Origin: Marivibrio halodurans
Lineage (GTDB): Bacteria; Pseudomonadota; Alphaproteobacteria; UBA8366; Aestuariispiraceae
DNA length: 64,000 nt
Direction of reading: 5' to 3'
Assembly (NCBI RefSeq): GCF_017963645.1
Contig: NZ_JAGMWN010000001.1
Location: 620,001 to 684,000, forward strand
The translations under genes were made by a program, and so were the position numbers. The stretch's first letter is position 1. Each line of letters starts with the position of its first letter. Shown in pieces: positions 8,443-17,032 of the stretch. The notes below the pieces were generated by a model. That model was not told the DNA's origin. It did not search any database and saw only the letters and a list, made by a program, of their open reading frames with translations.

Positions 8443-10435
8443 GTTTTCCAGCCTCGATGAACTGCTCGGGATCCAACGGCTCCCCATCGACCTGCACTTC
8501 GTAGTGAACATGCGGGCCGGTGGAGCGACCGGTGCTTCCGAGCTTTCCAATGGTTTCACGATGCTCGACGCGCTGCCCCTTCTTGACCGCGATCGATTTC
8601 ATGTGGGCATAGACGGTTCGGATGCCGCAGCCGTGATCGATCACGACCTTGTTCCCGTAACCGCCGTCACGGCCAGCGCGTACGACCGTACCCGGGGCCG
8701 CCGCCATGATCGAGATCCCGGGCCAACCACCGAGATCCACCCCTTCATGAATCGCCCACCGGTTGTTGAAGGGGTCCTTCCGTTTCCCGAAAGGGCTGGT
8801 CACGTGATAATTGTCGATCGGCGAGATCAACGGAACACAGCGCACGACCTGTTGCAGCGCGCGCCAGCGATTGATCCGGGTCTCCAGCAACTCGACATCC
8901 TCGGCATAGGTCTCCGGCAGGGCGGCGGGCAGCGCCTCGACGCTCGCCTCCAGCATCGGGCCGCCCTTTCCGCCCTCGAACCCCACACGGCGCAACATGG
9001 CATCGACATCCAGGCCCGCGAGCTTCAGAAGTGCTTCGGTATTGTGGAGGTTCTTCTCCGTCTCCTCGGACAGCCGCTCGACCAGGGTGCGTTGACTGTC
9101 GTGCAGCCCTTCGATCTCGCTCAACAAGGCTTCGGCATGGCCGACCGGGTCGCCGATATCGCCCGTACCCCTCCAAGCGCTGGAAGTATCCGCATGGACG
9201 CCGCCCGATTGCGGGGTGATCGAGGCCAGCAGCCCGATCAGATCCGACTTATCTCCCTCGGGGGAAGCGTCGGCCATATCGCCCGCCGCCCCGCCGGACG
9301 CGGTACGCACCGCCCCCGAATCCTTGGCGAGGCGCGCGAGGCTCATGACCACCTCGGACAGGGTCGACTCGGCCGCGTCGGCGCGCCGGCGCGCCTTATG
9401 CAAGTCGCTGACGACACTGCGGCTCTCGCTTTCCAGCGCGGCCAGGGCGTCCCCTTCCCGATCCACGGATAATCCCGAGATCGATGCCAGATCGCGCACC
9501 ACATGCTCAATCCGCCGTTCGGCCGCGCGCCGCGCCGACCGGCTCTCCGAAAGATCGTCGCGCACCGCCGCCAGCCGCTCGTTGAGCGAATCGCGCTCGG
9601 CCTCCACCGTCTCGACCGCTTCCTTCGTGCTGTCCAAGGCGTCGGAAAGGGTCGCCATCCGTCCGCGCAACGCCCGCTCGCGCCGGTCGGTCGCGGCCAG
9701 CTCGCCACGCACGTCGCGCAGCGTGCGGGCCAGATCGGCGCTCGCCCGATCCGCCGCTTCCTGCGCGGTCAGGGCCCGATCCCGCTCCTGTATCAGCCGC
9801 CCGACCTGACCGGTCAGTTGCCGGCCCTGGTCGCGCGCGTCGGCAAGCGCGCTCTCCAATTCCTGAATACGGGAATGCAAGGCATCGCGGCTCTGCACGA
9901 TGCGTTGACGATCCGCCTCGGTAACGTCGAGATCCGTGGCGATGCGATCGAAGGCGCCCTCGATCCGGGTGCTGATCTCCGCCAATTCCTCCAGATCGAC
10001 GGCCAGGGCCTCGTCGGTCTCGACTCCAGACACCGGGCCATGGCCCTCATCGGCCTCGATCTCGCGCTGACGGGCGAAGATGCCGCGCGCCAACACACCA
10101 ACGCGGACACGGTAGGTTTCGAGATCGGCGCGCACGCGGTCATAGGCAAGCTTCGCCTCGACGATCTCCGCGTCCTGCTTGTCGAGGTTCGTCTGCTGCC
10201 AATAGGAAACGCCCGTCCCGACGGCGGCCCATAGGCCGAGAGCGGAAACCATGCCGACGAGCGATCCCTGCATCCAGGGACGAAGACGCAGATAGCGGAC
10301 ACGATCCTCGCTGCGGATCAGGAGCTCCCGTTCGCGGAAAATCCACCTCAGGCGGTCCTGGAGATTCTCCCTTACCCCCTTGGCGCGTCCCCCCTTGGTC
10401 TCCACATCCTCGGTGTCTTTTGAGCTACTCCCCAC
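8426..10435 (-). CDS. Membrane-anchored coiled-coil M23 metallopeptidase
   Basis: About 669 residues from the proposed start. A short basic cytoplasmic tail precedes one membrane helix at about residues 55-79. A very long periplasmic coiled coil follows (heptad-rich, about 85-430), then a C-terminal LytM/M23 peptidase domain of about 125 residues. Zinc-ligand motifs are visible: HEGVD, and HVHYE near the end. The domain opening SPFGKRKDPF and the segment GYGNKVVIDHGCGIRTVYAHM are typical of peptidoglycan endopeptidases. The start is uncertain: GTG at 10435 has GGGGA nearby, while an open frame continues to 10669 without conserved character. The gene overlaps the bactofilin gene, so a joint role in localised wall remodelling and cell shape is likely. 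Confidence 0.88.
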   Translation of the reverse strand: MGSSSKDTEDVETKGGRAKGVRENLQDRLRWIFRERELLIRSEDRVRYLRLRPWMQGSLVGMVSALGLWAAVGTGVSYWQQTNLDKQDAEIVEAKLAYDRVRADLETYRVRVGVLARGIFARQREIEADEGHGPVSGVETDEALAVDLEELAEISTRIEGAFDRIATDLDVTEADRQRIVQSRDALHSRIQELESALADARDQGRQLTGQVGRLIQERDRALTAQEAADRASADLARTLRDVRGELAATDRRERALRGRMATLSDALDSTKEAVETVEAERDSLNERLAAVRDDLSESRSARRAAERRIEHVVRDLASISGLSVDREGDALAALESESRSVVSDLHKARRRADAAESTLSEVVMSLARLAKDSGAVRTASGGAAGDMADASPEGDKSDLIGLLASITPQSGGVHADTSSAWRGTGDIGDPVGHAEALLSEIEGLHDSQRTLVERLSEETEKNLHNTEALLKLAGLDVDAMLRRVGFEGGKGGPMLEASVEALPAALPETYAEDVELLETRINRWRALQQVVRCVPLISPIDNYHVTSPFGKRKDPFNNRWAIHEGVDLGGWPGISIMAAAPGTVVRAGRDGGYGNKVVIDHGCGIRTVYAHMKSIAVKKGQRVEHRETIGKLGSTGRSTGPHVHYEVQVDGEPLDPEQFIEAGKHVFKI

Positions 10436-10722
10436 GCGATCCCCATATGGCGCGAATTCGCCGCGCTCACCAAACCCACCGGGAAAGACGTCGCCCCACA
10501 CGGTGGAACCCAACGCAAATATGGTCTTCCGGCAACCTGCCCGATTGCCTTGATCCGCACGATCAATGTCCCGCGCGTCACCCTGGCGGCGGCCCGCAAT
10601 GGCGGGCCGCGCACCGTCCTCATCCGATGGATTCCGTTCTAGTCGATAAGCTTGCCGGGCGCGAGTCAAAATCGGCGGCGGCGGGCCGCGTCACGACCAA
10701 CGCAGGTCCGGCGCGTATCGGA

Positions 10723-11082
10723 TCACCCCTCCGCCGAACCGCCGAGGGACCGGGCAATTCGGTCGATCGTCTCATCGTCCGAGACCAGGCAATCGAGCGG
10801 CAGGACGCGCCCGTTCGGTAGTCTCACGGAGACCGTTTCCAGGCTGCGCGAATCGCATGGGCCGAGCAGGCTGATCTCGCCACCATTAATACGGAAAAGC
10901 AGCCGATCGCCGGACCGGTGAGAATCCCCGGCATCCGGATCGAAATCGAACGCGAAGCGGTCGCCCCGCGTGAAGTTCCAGCCATACCGCTCGCCCGGCT
11001 GGGGAACGGGGATGCGGACATAGCCGCTCCCTGCCCGTGAGCTCCGTGCCCGTGAACGGTACGAGGGGAATGCGAGGGTCAT
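10723..11082 (-). CDS. Small protein resembling an adhesin N-terminal module
   Basis: A 119-residue protein of unknown function. The start at 11082 has AGGA nine bases upstream; the frame stays open to 11145. The pattern RIPVPQPGERYGW, then FAFDFDPDAG, RLLFRINGGEISLLG and finally VRLPNGRVLPLD recalls the short N-terminal module at the head of giant VCBS/cadherin-type adhesins in alphaproteobacteria. Here it ends without any repeat region. This is a resemblance noted by eye, not a confirmed homology. No secretion signal is apparent. It could be a solitary relic or a free-standing regulator. Confidence 0.55.
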   Translation of the reverse strand: MTLAFPSYRSRARSSRAGSGYVRIPVPQPGERYGWNFTRGDRFAFDFDPDAGDSHRSGDRLLFRINGGEISLLGPCDSRSLETVSVRLPNGRVLPLDCLVSDDETIDRIARSLGGSAEG

Positions 11083-11410
11083 ATCGCCCGATCCTTTCAT
11101 GCCGATCACCCCATGCGCCACCATCGAACCGCCCCTCCCGCGCACAGGGATTTAATCCCGCATCATTTAAAAACTTCCTAAAGCCCCCGCGCGCATGGAT
11201 AACACCGCCCTTCCAACAAGACGTCCCACAGCGCCCTTTCCGTAAGACGTACCACAGTACGTCACGCAAGAGCCGCACCAAGTCGTCATGCCTCCCCTTT
11301 CGCGCAAGACCTTGCGGTCACGCGGCCCCGGCGCCATATCGCCCGGTGGACCAAACGCGCCCACCGGAGACCGTGGGCATGAACCGAGGCAGGCACGCGG
11401 AAACAACGGA
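11083..11410. promoter_or_regulatory. Divergent intergenic region with repeats and palindromes
   Basis: This 328-base region separates the small minus-strand gene from the RDD gene. It holds an interrupted palindrome GGGATT-T-AATCCC (11147-11159), then an AT-rich patch (11161-11180). Two direct copies of AAGACGTnCCACAG lie at 11218-11231 and 11244-11257, the second overlapping a perfect inverted repeat GACGTAC-CACA-GTACGTC (11246-11263). Another inverted repeat is CGCAAG-AC-CTTGCG (11303-11316). The set looks like divergent promoter and operator DNA. No regulator gene is adjacent to assign it to. Confidence 0.45.
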
Positions 11411-11926
11411 ATGGCAGGACGGAACATCGATCCGCACGGCACGGCACGCCGGGGCTTCACCCTGGGCGGGCATGATTCCGAGACGGATATCGAGGACCGC
11501 CTACGCGACCCGGCCCTAACCGAGGGAACGGTCCTGCGGCGGGTTGTCGGCTATGCGATCGACGTGGTGATTCTGGCGGCCATCGGTTTCGCGATCCATT
11601 TGGTGGTCTTCATGACATTGGGCTTGCTGGCGCCGCTGCTTTATCCGCTGCTGGTCGTGCTGCCGTTGATCTATCATACTTATTTCGTCCAATCGGCGGC
11701 CTCGGCGACGATCGGCCAGCGCCTCGCCGGGTTGGAGGTAAGGCGCCTCGATGGTGGACGGCCGGGTCCGCTGCAGGCTTTCGTCATGGTGTGCCTGTTC
11801 TACCTCACCCTGGCGCTGACCAGTGGACTTCTGCTGCTCTGGTGCCTGATCGACGACCGCGGCCGTTGTCTGCACGATATCCTTTCCGGCACGCTGGTCT
11901 TGCGCGGCGACCGGGTCGGCGCGTAG
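11411..11926 (+). CDS. RDD family membrane protein
   Basis: A 171-residue integral membrane protein with an RDD domain. It contains LRRVVGYAIDVVILAAIG at the first helix, a second hydrophobic segment, IGQRLAGLEVRR, a third segment AFVMVCLFYLTLALTSGLLLLW, and CLIDDRGRCLHDILSGT, the usual closing motif of the family. The start at 11411 removes an unconserved upstream extension (frame open to 11288). RDD proteins are small membrane proteins of mostly unknown role, some linked to ion exchange. It stands alone, with a 324-base gap after it. Confidence 0.85.
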   Translation: MAGRNIDPHGTARRGFTLGGHDSETDIEDRLRDPALTEGTVLRRVVGYAIDVVILAAIGFAIHLVVFMTLGLLAPLLYPLLVVLPLIYHTYFVQSAASATIGQRLAGLEVRRLDGGRPGPLQAFVMVCLFYLTLALTSGLLLLWCLIDDRGRCLHDILSGTLVLRGDRVGA

Positions 11927-12250
11927 TGGCGCGACGGTCGAACGCATCGCCCCGGGACGAACGGGCGGCAACCGATAGGAACGATCATTCCTTGCTTTCC
12001 GCCAGCCGGACGCCCTAGGCTTTCGAACGAGGGATCCCGGCAAGAGGATCCGACACGCCTGCGGGGATCGAGCGGCAGGATCGATCATCGATCGCACGGA
12101 ACGCCGATGGCCGGATCGGGGCACCCGCCCCGGGGACTTGGATCCCGGGCGGGGGAACCGACGGGTTGGGTGTTCCGGCGTCGCGGGTCATTCCCGCCGG
12201 AACGGGCGGCGCCTGAAGGATCGGGCGCGCGCTGGCGAAACAGGGGTACC
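11927..12250. other. Leader region before the ATP-grasp gene
   Basis: These 324 bases carry no convincing gene; an in-frame extension of the ATP-grasp frame to 12107 is arginine/glycine-rich and unconserved. A weak promoter-like pair TTGCTT (11992-11997) and TAGGCT (12016-12021) with an 18-base spacer is the best I can offer. Confidence 0.35.
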
Positions 12251-13711
12251 ATGAACGAGAGCATCGGCGCCGGAATCGGCTTGCCAGGCTATGACCCCCA
12301 AGGGTTCTTCTGCGAGATTTTCGGAGGCGCCCAGGGGGCGCCCGCCCCCTCCCCCGCGATCCAGGAGCGGTTGAAGCAACTCGATACGAACGACCTTTCC
12401 GCGCGCGCCAAGGCAGCGGAGGAGGAACTGTTCAATCTCGGCATCACCTTCACCGTCTACACGGAACGGGAAGCCATCGACCGCATCCTGCCCTTCGACG
12501 TGATCCCGCGCCTGATCGGCGCACGGGAATGGGTGGGCCTCGACCGCGGCGTGAAGCAGCGCGTCACGGCGCTGAACCACTTCCTGCACGACATCTATCA
12601 CGATCAGAAGATCATCAAGGACGGGGTGGTTCCCTCCGAACTGATCAACGGCAACAAGAACTTCCGCCCCCAGATGGTCGGGCTGAACCTGCCGCACGAT
12701 ACCTATGTCCATATCTGCGGGATCGACTTGGTGCGGGGCGCGGACGGGGCCTTCCGGGTGCTGGAGGACAATGCGCGCACGCCCTCCGGCGTCTCCTACG
12801 TGATCGAGAACCGGCACATGATGCTGCGTGCCTTCCCCGATCTGACGCGCGATATCGGCCTGCGCGACGTGGACGAATACGGCGCGCGCCTGCACAAGGC
12901 GATGCACGAGGTGGCGCCGGTCGATATCGACGAGCCGCAGGTGGTGCTGCTCTCTCCCGGCACCTACAATTCGGCCTATTTCGAGCACATCTTCCTCGCC
13001 CGCGAGATGGGCGTGCCGCTGGTCGAGGGACGCGACCTGCTGGTCGGGGAGGACGACCGCGTCTATATGCGCACGACCGCCGGCCTCGCGCCCGTCCACG
13101 CGATCTATCGCCGCATCGACGACGATTTCATCGACCCCGAGGTCTTCCGCGAGGACAGCATGCTGGGCGTGCCGGGCCTGATGCGTGCCTATTGGAAAGG
13201 CAATGTAACGCTCGCCAACGCGGTCGGCACCGGCGTCGTCGACGACAAGGCGGTCTATGCCTACATGCCGCGCGTCATCAAATACTATCTCGACGAGGAT
13301 CCGATCATCGAGAACGTCGAAACCCATATCTGCGGCGAGGCCGAGGGGCTGCGATACACCCTCGACAATCTCGACAAGCTGGTGGTCAAGCCGGTCGGGG
13401 AAAGCGGCGGCTACGGCATCCTGATCGGCCCGCAGGCGAGCAAGGAGGAACTGGCCCAGTTCCGCGAGAAGCTTAAGGCCGACCCGGCCAATTTCATCAG
13501 CCAGCCGGTGATCAGCCTTTCCGTCTGTCCCACGCTCGTCGATGGGCGGATCGAACCCCGCCATGTCGATCTGCGTCCCTTCTGCATCACCGGCCGGGAC
13601 AGTTGGGTCCTGCCCGGGGGGCTCACTCGGGTCGCGATCAAGCGCGGCTCGCTGGTCGTCAATTCGAGCCAGGGCGGCGGCTCCAAGGACACATGGGTGC
13701 TGACCGAATGA
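12251..13711 (+). CDS. Circularly permuted ATP-grasp type 2 protein
   Basis: A 486-residue protein of the circularly permuted ATP-grasp family (former DUF404/DUF407). Recognisable stretches are YDPQGFFCEIFGG near the N-terminus, LNHFLHDIYHDQKI, VRGADGAFRVLEDNARTPSG, VVLLSPGTYNSAYFEH, MGVPLVEGRDLLVG, and the C-terminal LDKLVVKPVGESGGYGI and GGLTRVA. The family is thought to ligate amino acids or peptides using ATP, but the substrate is unknown. AGGGG lies just before the ATG at 12251. The stop overlaps the next start as ATGA, so it is translated together with its usual partner, the alpha-E protein. Confidence 0.93.
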   Translation: MNESIGAGIGLPGYDPQGFFCEIFGGAQGAPAPSPAIQERLKQLDTNDLSARAKAAEEELFNLGITFTVYTEREAIDRILPFDVIPRLIGAREWVGLDRGVKQRVTALNHFLHDIYHDQKIIKDGVVPSELINGNKNFRPQMVGLNLPHDTYVHICGIDLVRGADGAFRVLEDNARTPSGVSYVIENRHMMLRAFPDLTRDIGLRDVDEYGARLHKAMHEVAPVDIDEPQVVLLSPGTYNSAYFEHIFLAREMGVPLVEGRDLLVGEDDRVYMRTTAGLAPVHAIYRRIDDDFIDPEVFREDSMLGVPGLMRAYWKGNVTLANAVGTGVVDDKAVYAYMPRVIKYYLDEDPIIENVETHICGEAEGLRYTLDNLDKLVVKPVGESGGYGILIGPQASKEELAQFREKLKADPANFISQPVISLSVCPTLVDGRIEPRHVDLRPFCITGRDSWVLPGGLTRVAIKRGSLVVNSSQGGGSKDTWVLTE

Positions 13712-14664
13712 GCCAGCCCCTTCTCGCCCGCTACGCCGAATGCATCTACTGGATGGCCCGCTACATGGAGCGGGCGGAGAATCTCGCCCGCCTCGTCGAG
13801 GTCAACGAGGTCTTCGCCCGCGATCACCGGGGAAACCACAATTGGGATGCGATCATCCGCCTGAACGCCGATTGGGACGCCTTCCGAAAACGCCATGACG
13901 AGGCAACGGAAGCCAATGTCACCTATTTCTACCTGCTCGACCCCGAGCATCCGGGCTCGGTCTATTCCACGGTCCGCATGGCGCGGGAGAACGCGCGCAC
14001 GCTGCGCCCCTTCATATCGACCGAGATGTGGACGCACCTGAACGCGATCTATAACCGCCTGCGCGCGGTCGAGGCCGGGCCGGGCCGCCTGCCCAACATC
14101 GCCGATTTCTGCAAGCGGCTGAAGCAGGACTGCCAGGCCCATAACGGCATCACGGAAGGCACCTTCTATCGCGATCAGGGGTGGGCCTTCTATCAGATCG
14201 GCAAGTATCTGGAGCGTGCCGACCAAACGACGCGGTTGATCGACGTGAAGTATCACGCCCTGCTGCCCTCGCCGAGCGATGTCGGATCGCCCCTCGACGA
14301 GAGCCAATGGAACGCGCTGCTGCGATCGGTCGCGGGCTATCATGCCTATCGCCGGGCCCACCCCCATGATCTCAGCCCGGCCAAGGTTGCCTCCTTCATG
14401 ATCCTGAACGGGCAGTTCCCGCGCTCGGTGCGCTATTGCGTCGGGGAATGCTCGCGCAATCTGGCTACCCTAATCACCACCTTCCAACTTCCGCGCGGTA
14501 TCGAGGTCACGGACCCCATCGACGTCCTGCATCAACGCTTGGAAGAATCCGATATCGAGAGCATCATAGCCTTCGGAATGCACGAATTCCTCGATTCGGT
14601 GCAGGTGGAGTTGATCGAGGTGTCGCGCGCGATGGCACGGGCCTATTTCGGGGGCGAGGAATAG
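13708..14664 (+). CDS. Alpha-E domain-containing protein
   Basis: A 318-residue, largely helical alpha-E (former DUF403) protein. It opens with LLARYAECIYWMARYMERAENLARLVEVNE, and later carries FYQIGKYLERADQTTRLIDVKYHALLP, both hallmarks of the family. It is the near-invariant partner of circularly permuted ATP-grasp proteins, with which it shares an ATGA overlap here. The commonly associated transglutaminase-like and proteasome-like (Anbu) genes are not in this window; a leucyltransferase gene follows instead. Function is inferred to be joint with the ATP-grasp protein. Confidence 0.93.
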   Translation: MSQPLLARYAECIYWMARYMERAENLARLVEVNEVFARDHRGNHNWDAIIRLNADWDAFRKRHDEATEANVTYFYLLDPEHPGSVYSTVRMARENARTLRPFISTEMWTHLNAIYNRLRAVEAGPGRLPNIADFCKRLKQDCQAHNGITEGTFYRDQGWAFYQIGKYLERADQTTRLIDVKYHALLPSPSDVGSPLDESQWNALLRSVAGYHAYRRAHPHDLSPAKVASFMILNGQFPRSVRYCVGECSRNLATLITTFQLPRGIEVTDPIDVLHQRLEESDIESIIAFGMHEFLDSVQVELIEVSRAMARAYFGGEE

Positions 14665-14733
14665 CGGGAATAGCGAAGCGGAAATCCCGCCGGCCCCCTC
14701 GGGAAAGGTCCGGCGCGAAGCAAGGATACCGCC

Positions 14734-15465
14734 ATGACGGTACAGCGCAGCCCCACGATGCTGGTTTTCCATCGCTCCGGCGCGATGCATTGTCCCTATC
14801 TCTCCGGGCGGGTCGAACAGCAGCTTTTCGCGGAGTTGAGCGGCCCCGACGCCCAGGAACAGTTCGAACATCTGAGCCGGCACGGCTTCCGGCGGTCGCA
14901 TCATATCGTCTATCGCCCCGCCTGCCGGGGGTGCGAGCAATGCATCCCCGTGCGCATCCGGGTAGCGGACTTCAAATGGACCCGATCCTTCCGGCGGATC
15001 GCCGCGCGCAACCGCGATCTCACGGTCCGCGACATCGGCGCCAGCGCGACGGAGGAGCAATACGCCCTCTTCGCCCGCTATGTCGGCACGCGCCACGGCG
15101 ACGGCGATATGGCGGATATGAGTTTTCGTGACTATGCCAACCTGGTGGTGGCGAGTCCGATCGACACCACGCTCCTGGAGTGGCGCGATTCGTCGGGCCG
15201 GCTGCGCGCGGGCTGCATCGCGGATAGACTCGGCGACGGCTATTCCGCCGTGTACAGCTTTTTCGACCCGGCCGCGGACCGCCGCAGCCTCGGCAGCCAG
15301 GTCATCCTATCCCTGGTCGAGATGGCCTTGGAGCGCGGCATGCCCCACGTCTATCTCGGTTTCTGGGTGCCGGGCAGTCCCAAGATGGCCTACAAGGCGC
15401 GCTTCCAACCGCTGGAATGCTTCGGTCCCGACGGGTGGCGCGTCCAGGATGGCCCCGACGTCTAG
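14734..15465 (+). CDS. bpt: Aspartate/glutamate leucyltransferase
   Basis: A 243-residue N-end-rule transferase that moves leucine from leucyl-tRNA to proteins with N-terminal Asp or Glu. Conserved stretches are CPYLSGRVEQQLFAEL, the HGFRRSHHIVYRPACRGCEQCIPVRI segment with its cysteine pair, RIAARNRDL, YSAVYSFFDP, and HVYLGFWVPGSPKMAYKARFQPLE. Length and motifs match Bpt/Ate-type enzymes of Proteobacteria, and the bacterial branch is normally Bpt. AAGGAT precedes the ATG. No clpS or aat is present in this window. Confidence 0.94.
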   Translation: MTVQRSPTMLVFHRSGAMHCPYLSGRVEQQLFAELSGPDAQEQFEHLSRHGFRRSHHIVYRPACRGCEQCIPVRIRVADFKWTRSFRRIAARNRDLTVRDIGASATEEQYALFARYVGTRHGDGDMADMSFRDYANLVVASPIDTTLLEWRDSSGRLRAGCIADRLGDGYSAVYSFFDPAADRRSLGSQVILSLVEMALERGMPHVYLGFWVPGSPKMAYKARFQPLECFGPDGWRVQDGPDV

Positions 15466-15483
15466 GAGACGCGCGCGGGACTG

Positions 15484-15511
15484 TTGCATGTAAAACAAAT
15501 TGCGCTATAAA
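15484..15511 (+). promoter_or_regulatory. Candidate sigma-70-type promoter of the TRAP operon
   Basis: TTGCAT (15484-15489) and TATAAA (15506-15511) are separated by 16 bases in a locally AT-rich patch just after bpt. It would give an mRNA leader of roughly 340 bases before dctP. Confidence 0.4.
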
Positions 15512-15569
15512 TCCCTTAATCGGGTGCTAAAAGCCGAGCCTAACGGGTAAGACGGATCGCGGGTGGGAA

Positions 15570-15584
15570 CGTGTCCCGGACACG
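15570..15584. promoter_or_regulatory. Palindrome in the dctP leader
   Basis: CGTGTCC-C-GGACACG is a perfect inverted repeat with a single central base. It lies about 60 bases downstream of the candidate promoter, where an operator or a small RNA hairpin could influence the operon. Confidence 0.35.
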
Positions 15585-15862
15585 ATAACCGCGCAGCGAA
15601 CCGAACTGGACATCGAAACCGTCGAGTCCGGTTTGGACGGGAGCGAACCTCAGGGGGCGTACACCACCATCTGAAGCGGGTTTCCGCACAAATCAAGGCC
15701 TCGGGCACAGCCGAAGGGGGCATGCGCACGCGTGCGACCGCCTCCCCGACCGGACCGTGGCGTCGTCGGTACCACCAAGGGCCCCAGGGCATCGCGGTCG
15801 GAGGCCGGCGGCCTCGCGGTCCACCCCAACCAGAGACCATCCAATCTCATAGGGAGACTTCC

Positions 15863-16969
15863 ATGAAACGTCGCGATTTCATCAAGGGTGCCGGCATCGC
15901 CGCCGGTGCGGGCGTCGCCGCCGCCGCGTCATCGACCCTCTCCGCCCCGGCCGTCGCGCAGGAGCGCATCTCGATGGTCGTCGTCTCGACCTGGCCGCGT
16001 GACTTCCCCGGTCTCGGCACCGGCGCCCAGCGCTTCGCGGAGCGCGTCGGCGAGTTGTCGGACGGCCGCATCAATGTCGAGTACTACGCCGCCGGAGAGC
16101 GCGTCGGCGCCTTCGATGCGTTCGACGAAGTCGCGTCGGGCAATGCACAGTGCTATCACGGGGTCGAGTACTACTGGAAGGGCAAGCACCCGGCCTGGGT
16201 CTATTTCGGCGCCGTTCCGTTCGGCCTGACCTACACCGAGATGACCGCCTGGATTCGCTATCTCGGCGGCCAGGAGCTGTGGGACGAGGTCGGCGACGAG
16301 TTCGGCCTGAAGGGCTTCATGTGCGGCAACACGGGCGTCCAGATGGGCGGCTGGTTCAACAAGGAAATCAACTCCTCCGAGGACCTCAAGGGTCTGAAGA
16401 TGCGCATCCCGGGCCTGGGCGGCGACGTCATGGCGAAGCTCGGCGCCTCGCCGGTTTCGCTGCCGGGCGGCCAGATCTACGAGAACCTGGTCTCCGGCTC
16501 GATCGAGGCGACGGAGTGGGTCGGCCCCTGGAACGACTATGCGATGAAGTTCTACGAGGCCGCCAAGTACTACTACTATCCGGGCTTCCATGAGCCGGGC
16601 CCGATCCTGTGCTCGACCATGAACAAGTCCTGGTTCACCAGCCTGTCGAAGAACGACCAGCTGCTGATCGAGGCGGCCGCCACGATGGAGAACGACATCC
16701 TGATGGCCGAGTTCAACGCGAAGAACGGTCAGTACCTCACCAAGCTCGTCGATGAGCAGGGTGTGGAGCTGCGTCGCTTCAACGACGACGTCTATGACGC
16801 CTTCGGCCGCGCGTCGGCCGAGGTCTTCGAGGAGACCCGCGCGCATGACGATCTCACCAACCGCGTGCATGAAAGCTTCCTGAACGCGCGTCAGGAGGTC
16901 GGTAGCTGGGCGAACCTGGCCGACACGGCCTATATCGCGCAGCGTAACCGCGTCCTCGGCAACAGCTAA
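15863..16969 (+). CDS. TRAP transporter substrate-binding protein (DctP/TakP type)
   Basis: A 368-residue periplasmic solute receptor. The N-terminus MKRRDFIKGAGIAAGAG...APAVAQ is a twin-arginine-like signal ending near residue 33. The mature protein has the TRAP-P pattern: WPRDFPGLGTGAQRFAERV, GRINVEYYAAGE, a long conserved helix, LKGLKMRIPGLGGDVMAKLGASPVSLPGGQIYENLVSGSIEATEWVGPWND (the LP-ga/G-IE-tEW signature), and HEPGPILCSTMNK. This resembles the TakP group that binds 2-oxo acids or lactate-calcium, usually as a dimer. The start at 15863 follows GGGAG. The permease genes follow downstream. Confidence 0.94.
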   Translation: MKRRDFIKGAGIAAGAGVAAAASSTLSAPAVAQERISMVVVSTWPRDFPGLGTGAQRFAERVGELSDGRINVEYYAAGERVGAFDAFDEVASGNAQCYHGVEYYWKGKHPAWVYFGAVPFGLTYTEMTAWIRYLGGQELWDEVGDEFGLKGFMCGNTGVQMGGWFNKEINSSEDLKGLKMRIPGLGGDVMAKLGASPVSLPGGQIYENLVSGSIEATEWVGPWNDYAMKFYEAAKYYYYPGFHEPGPILCSTMNKSWFTSLSKNDQLLIEAAATMENDILMAEFNAKNGQYLTKLVDEQGVELRRFNDDVYDAFGRASAEVFEETRAHDDLTNRVHESFLNARQEVGSWANLADTAYIAQRNRVLGNS

Positions 16970-17002
16970 GCCGGGAAGCGGAAATATCCGCGCGAGATAA
17001 CG

Positions 17003-17032
17003 GGACGGGACGTCCTCATGGGCGTCCCGTCC
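17003..17032 (+). terminator. Hairpin after dctP
   Basis: GGACGGGACG (17003-17012) pairs perfectly with CGTCCCGTCC (17023-17032), and three further pairs close a four-base loop. There is no U run, so it is either a poor terminator or an mRNA-stabilising hairpin that favours the binding-protein transcript over the permeases. Confidence 0.55.

Larger units (their letters stand above)
15466..15862. other. Long leader upstream of the TRAP operon
   Basis: About 400 bases without a gene; an upstream in-frame extension of the dctP frame to 15563 has no signal-peptide or family character. It contains a promoter candidate (15484-15511), a compact palindrome (15570-15584) and a long GC-rich untranslated stretch before GGGAG at the dctP start. 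Confidence 0.45.

Noticed and set aside
12188-13564. A long minus-strand open frame opposite the ATP-grasp gene
   Set aside because: It has no recognisable domain and lies fully antisense to a gene with unmistakable family motifs; typical GC-driven shadow.
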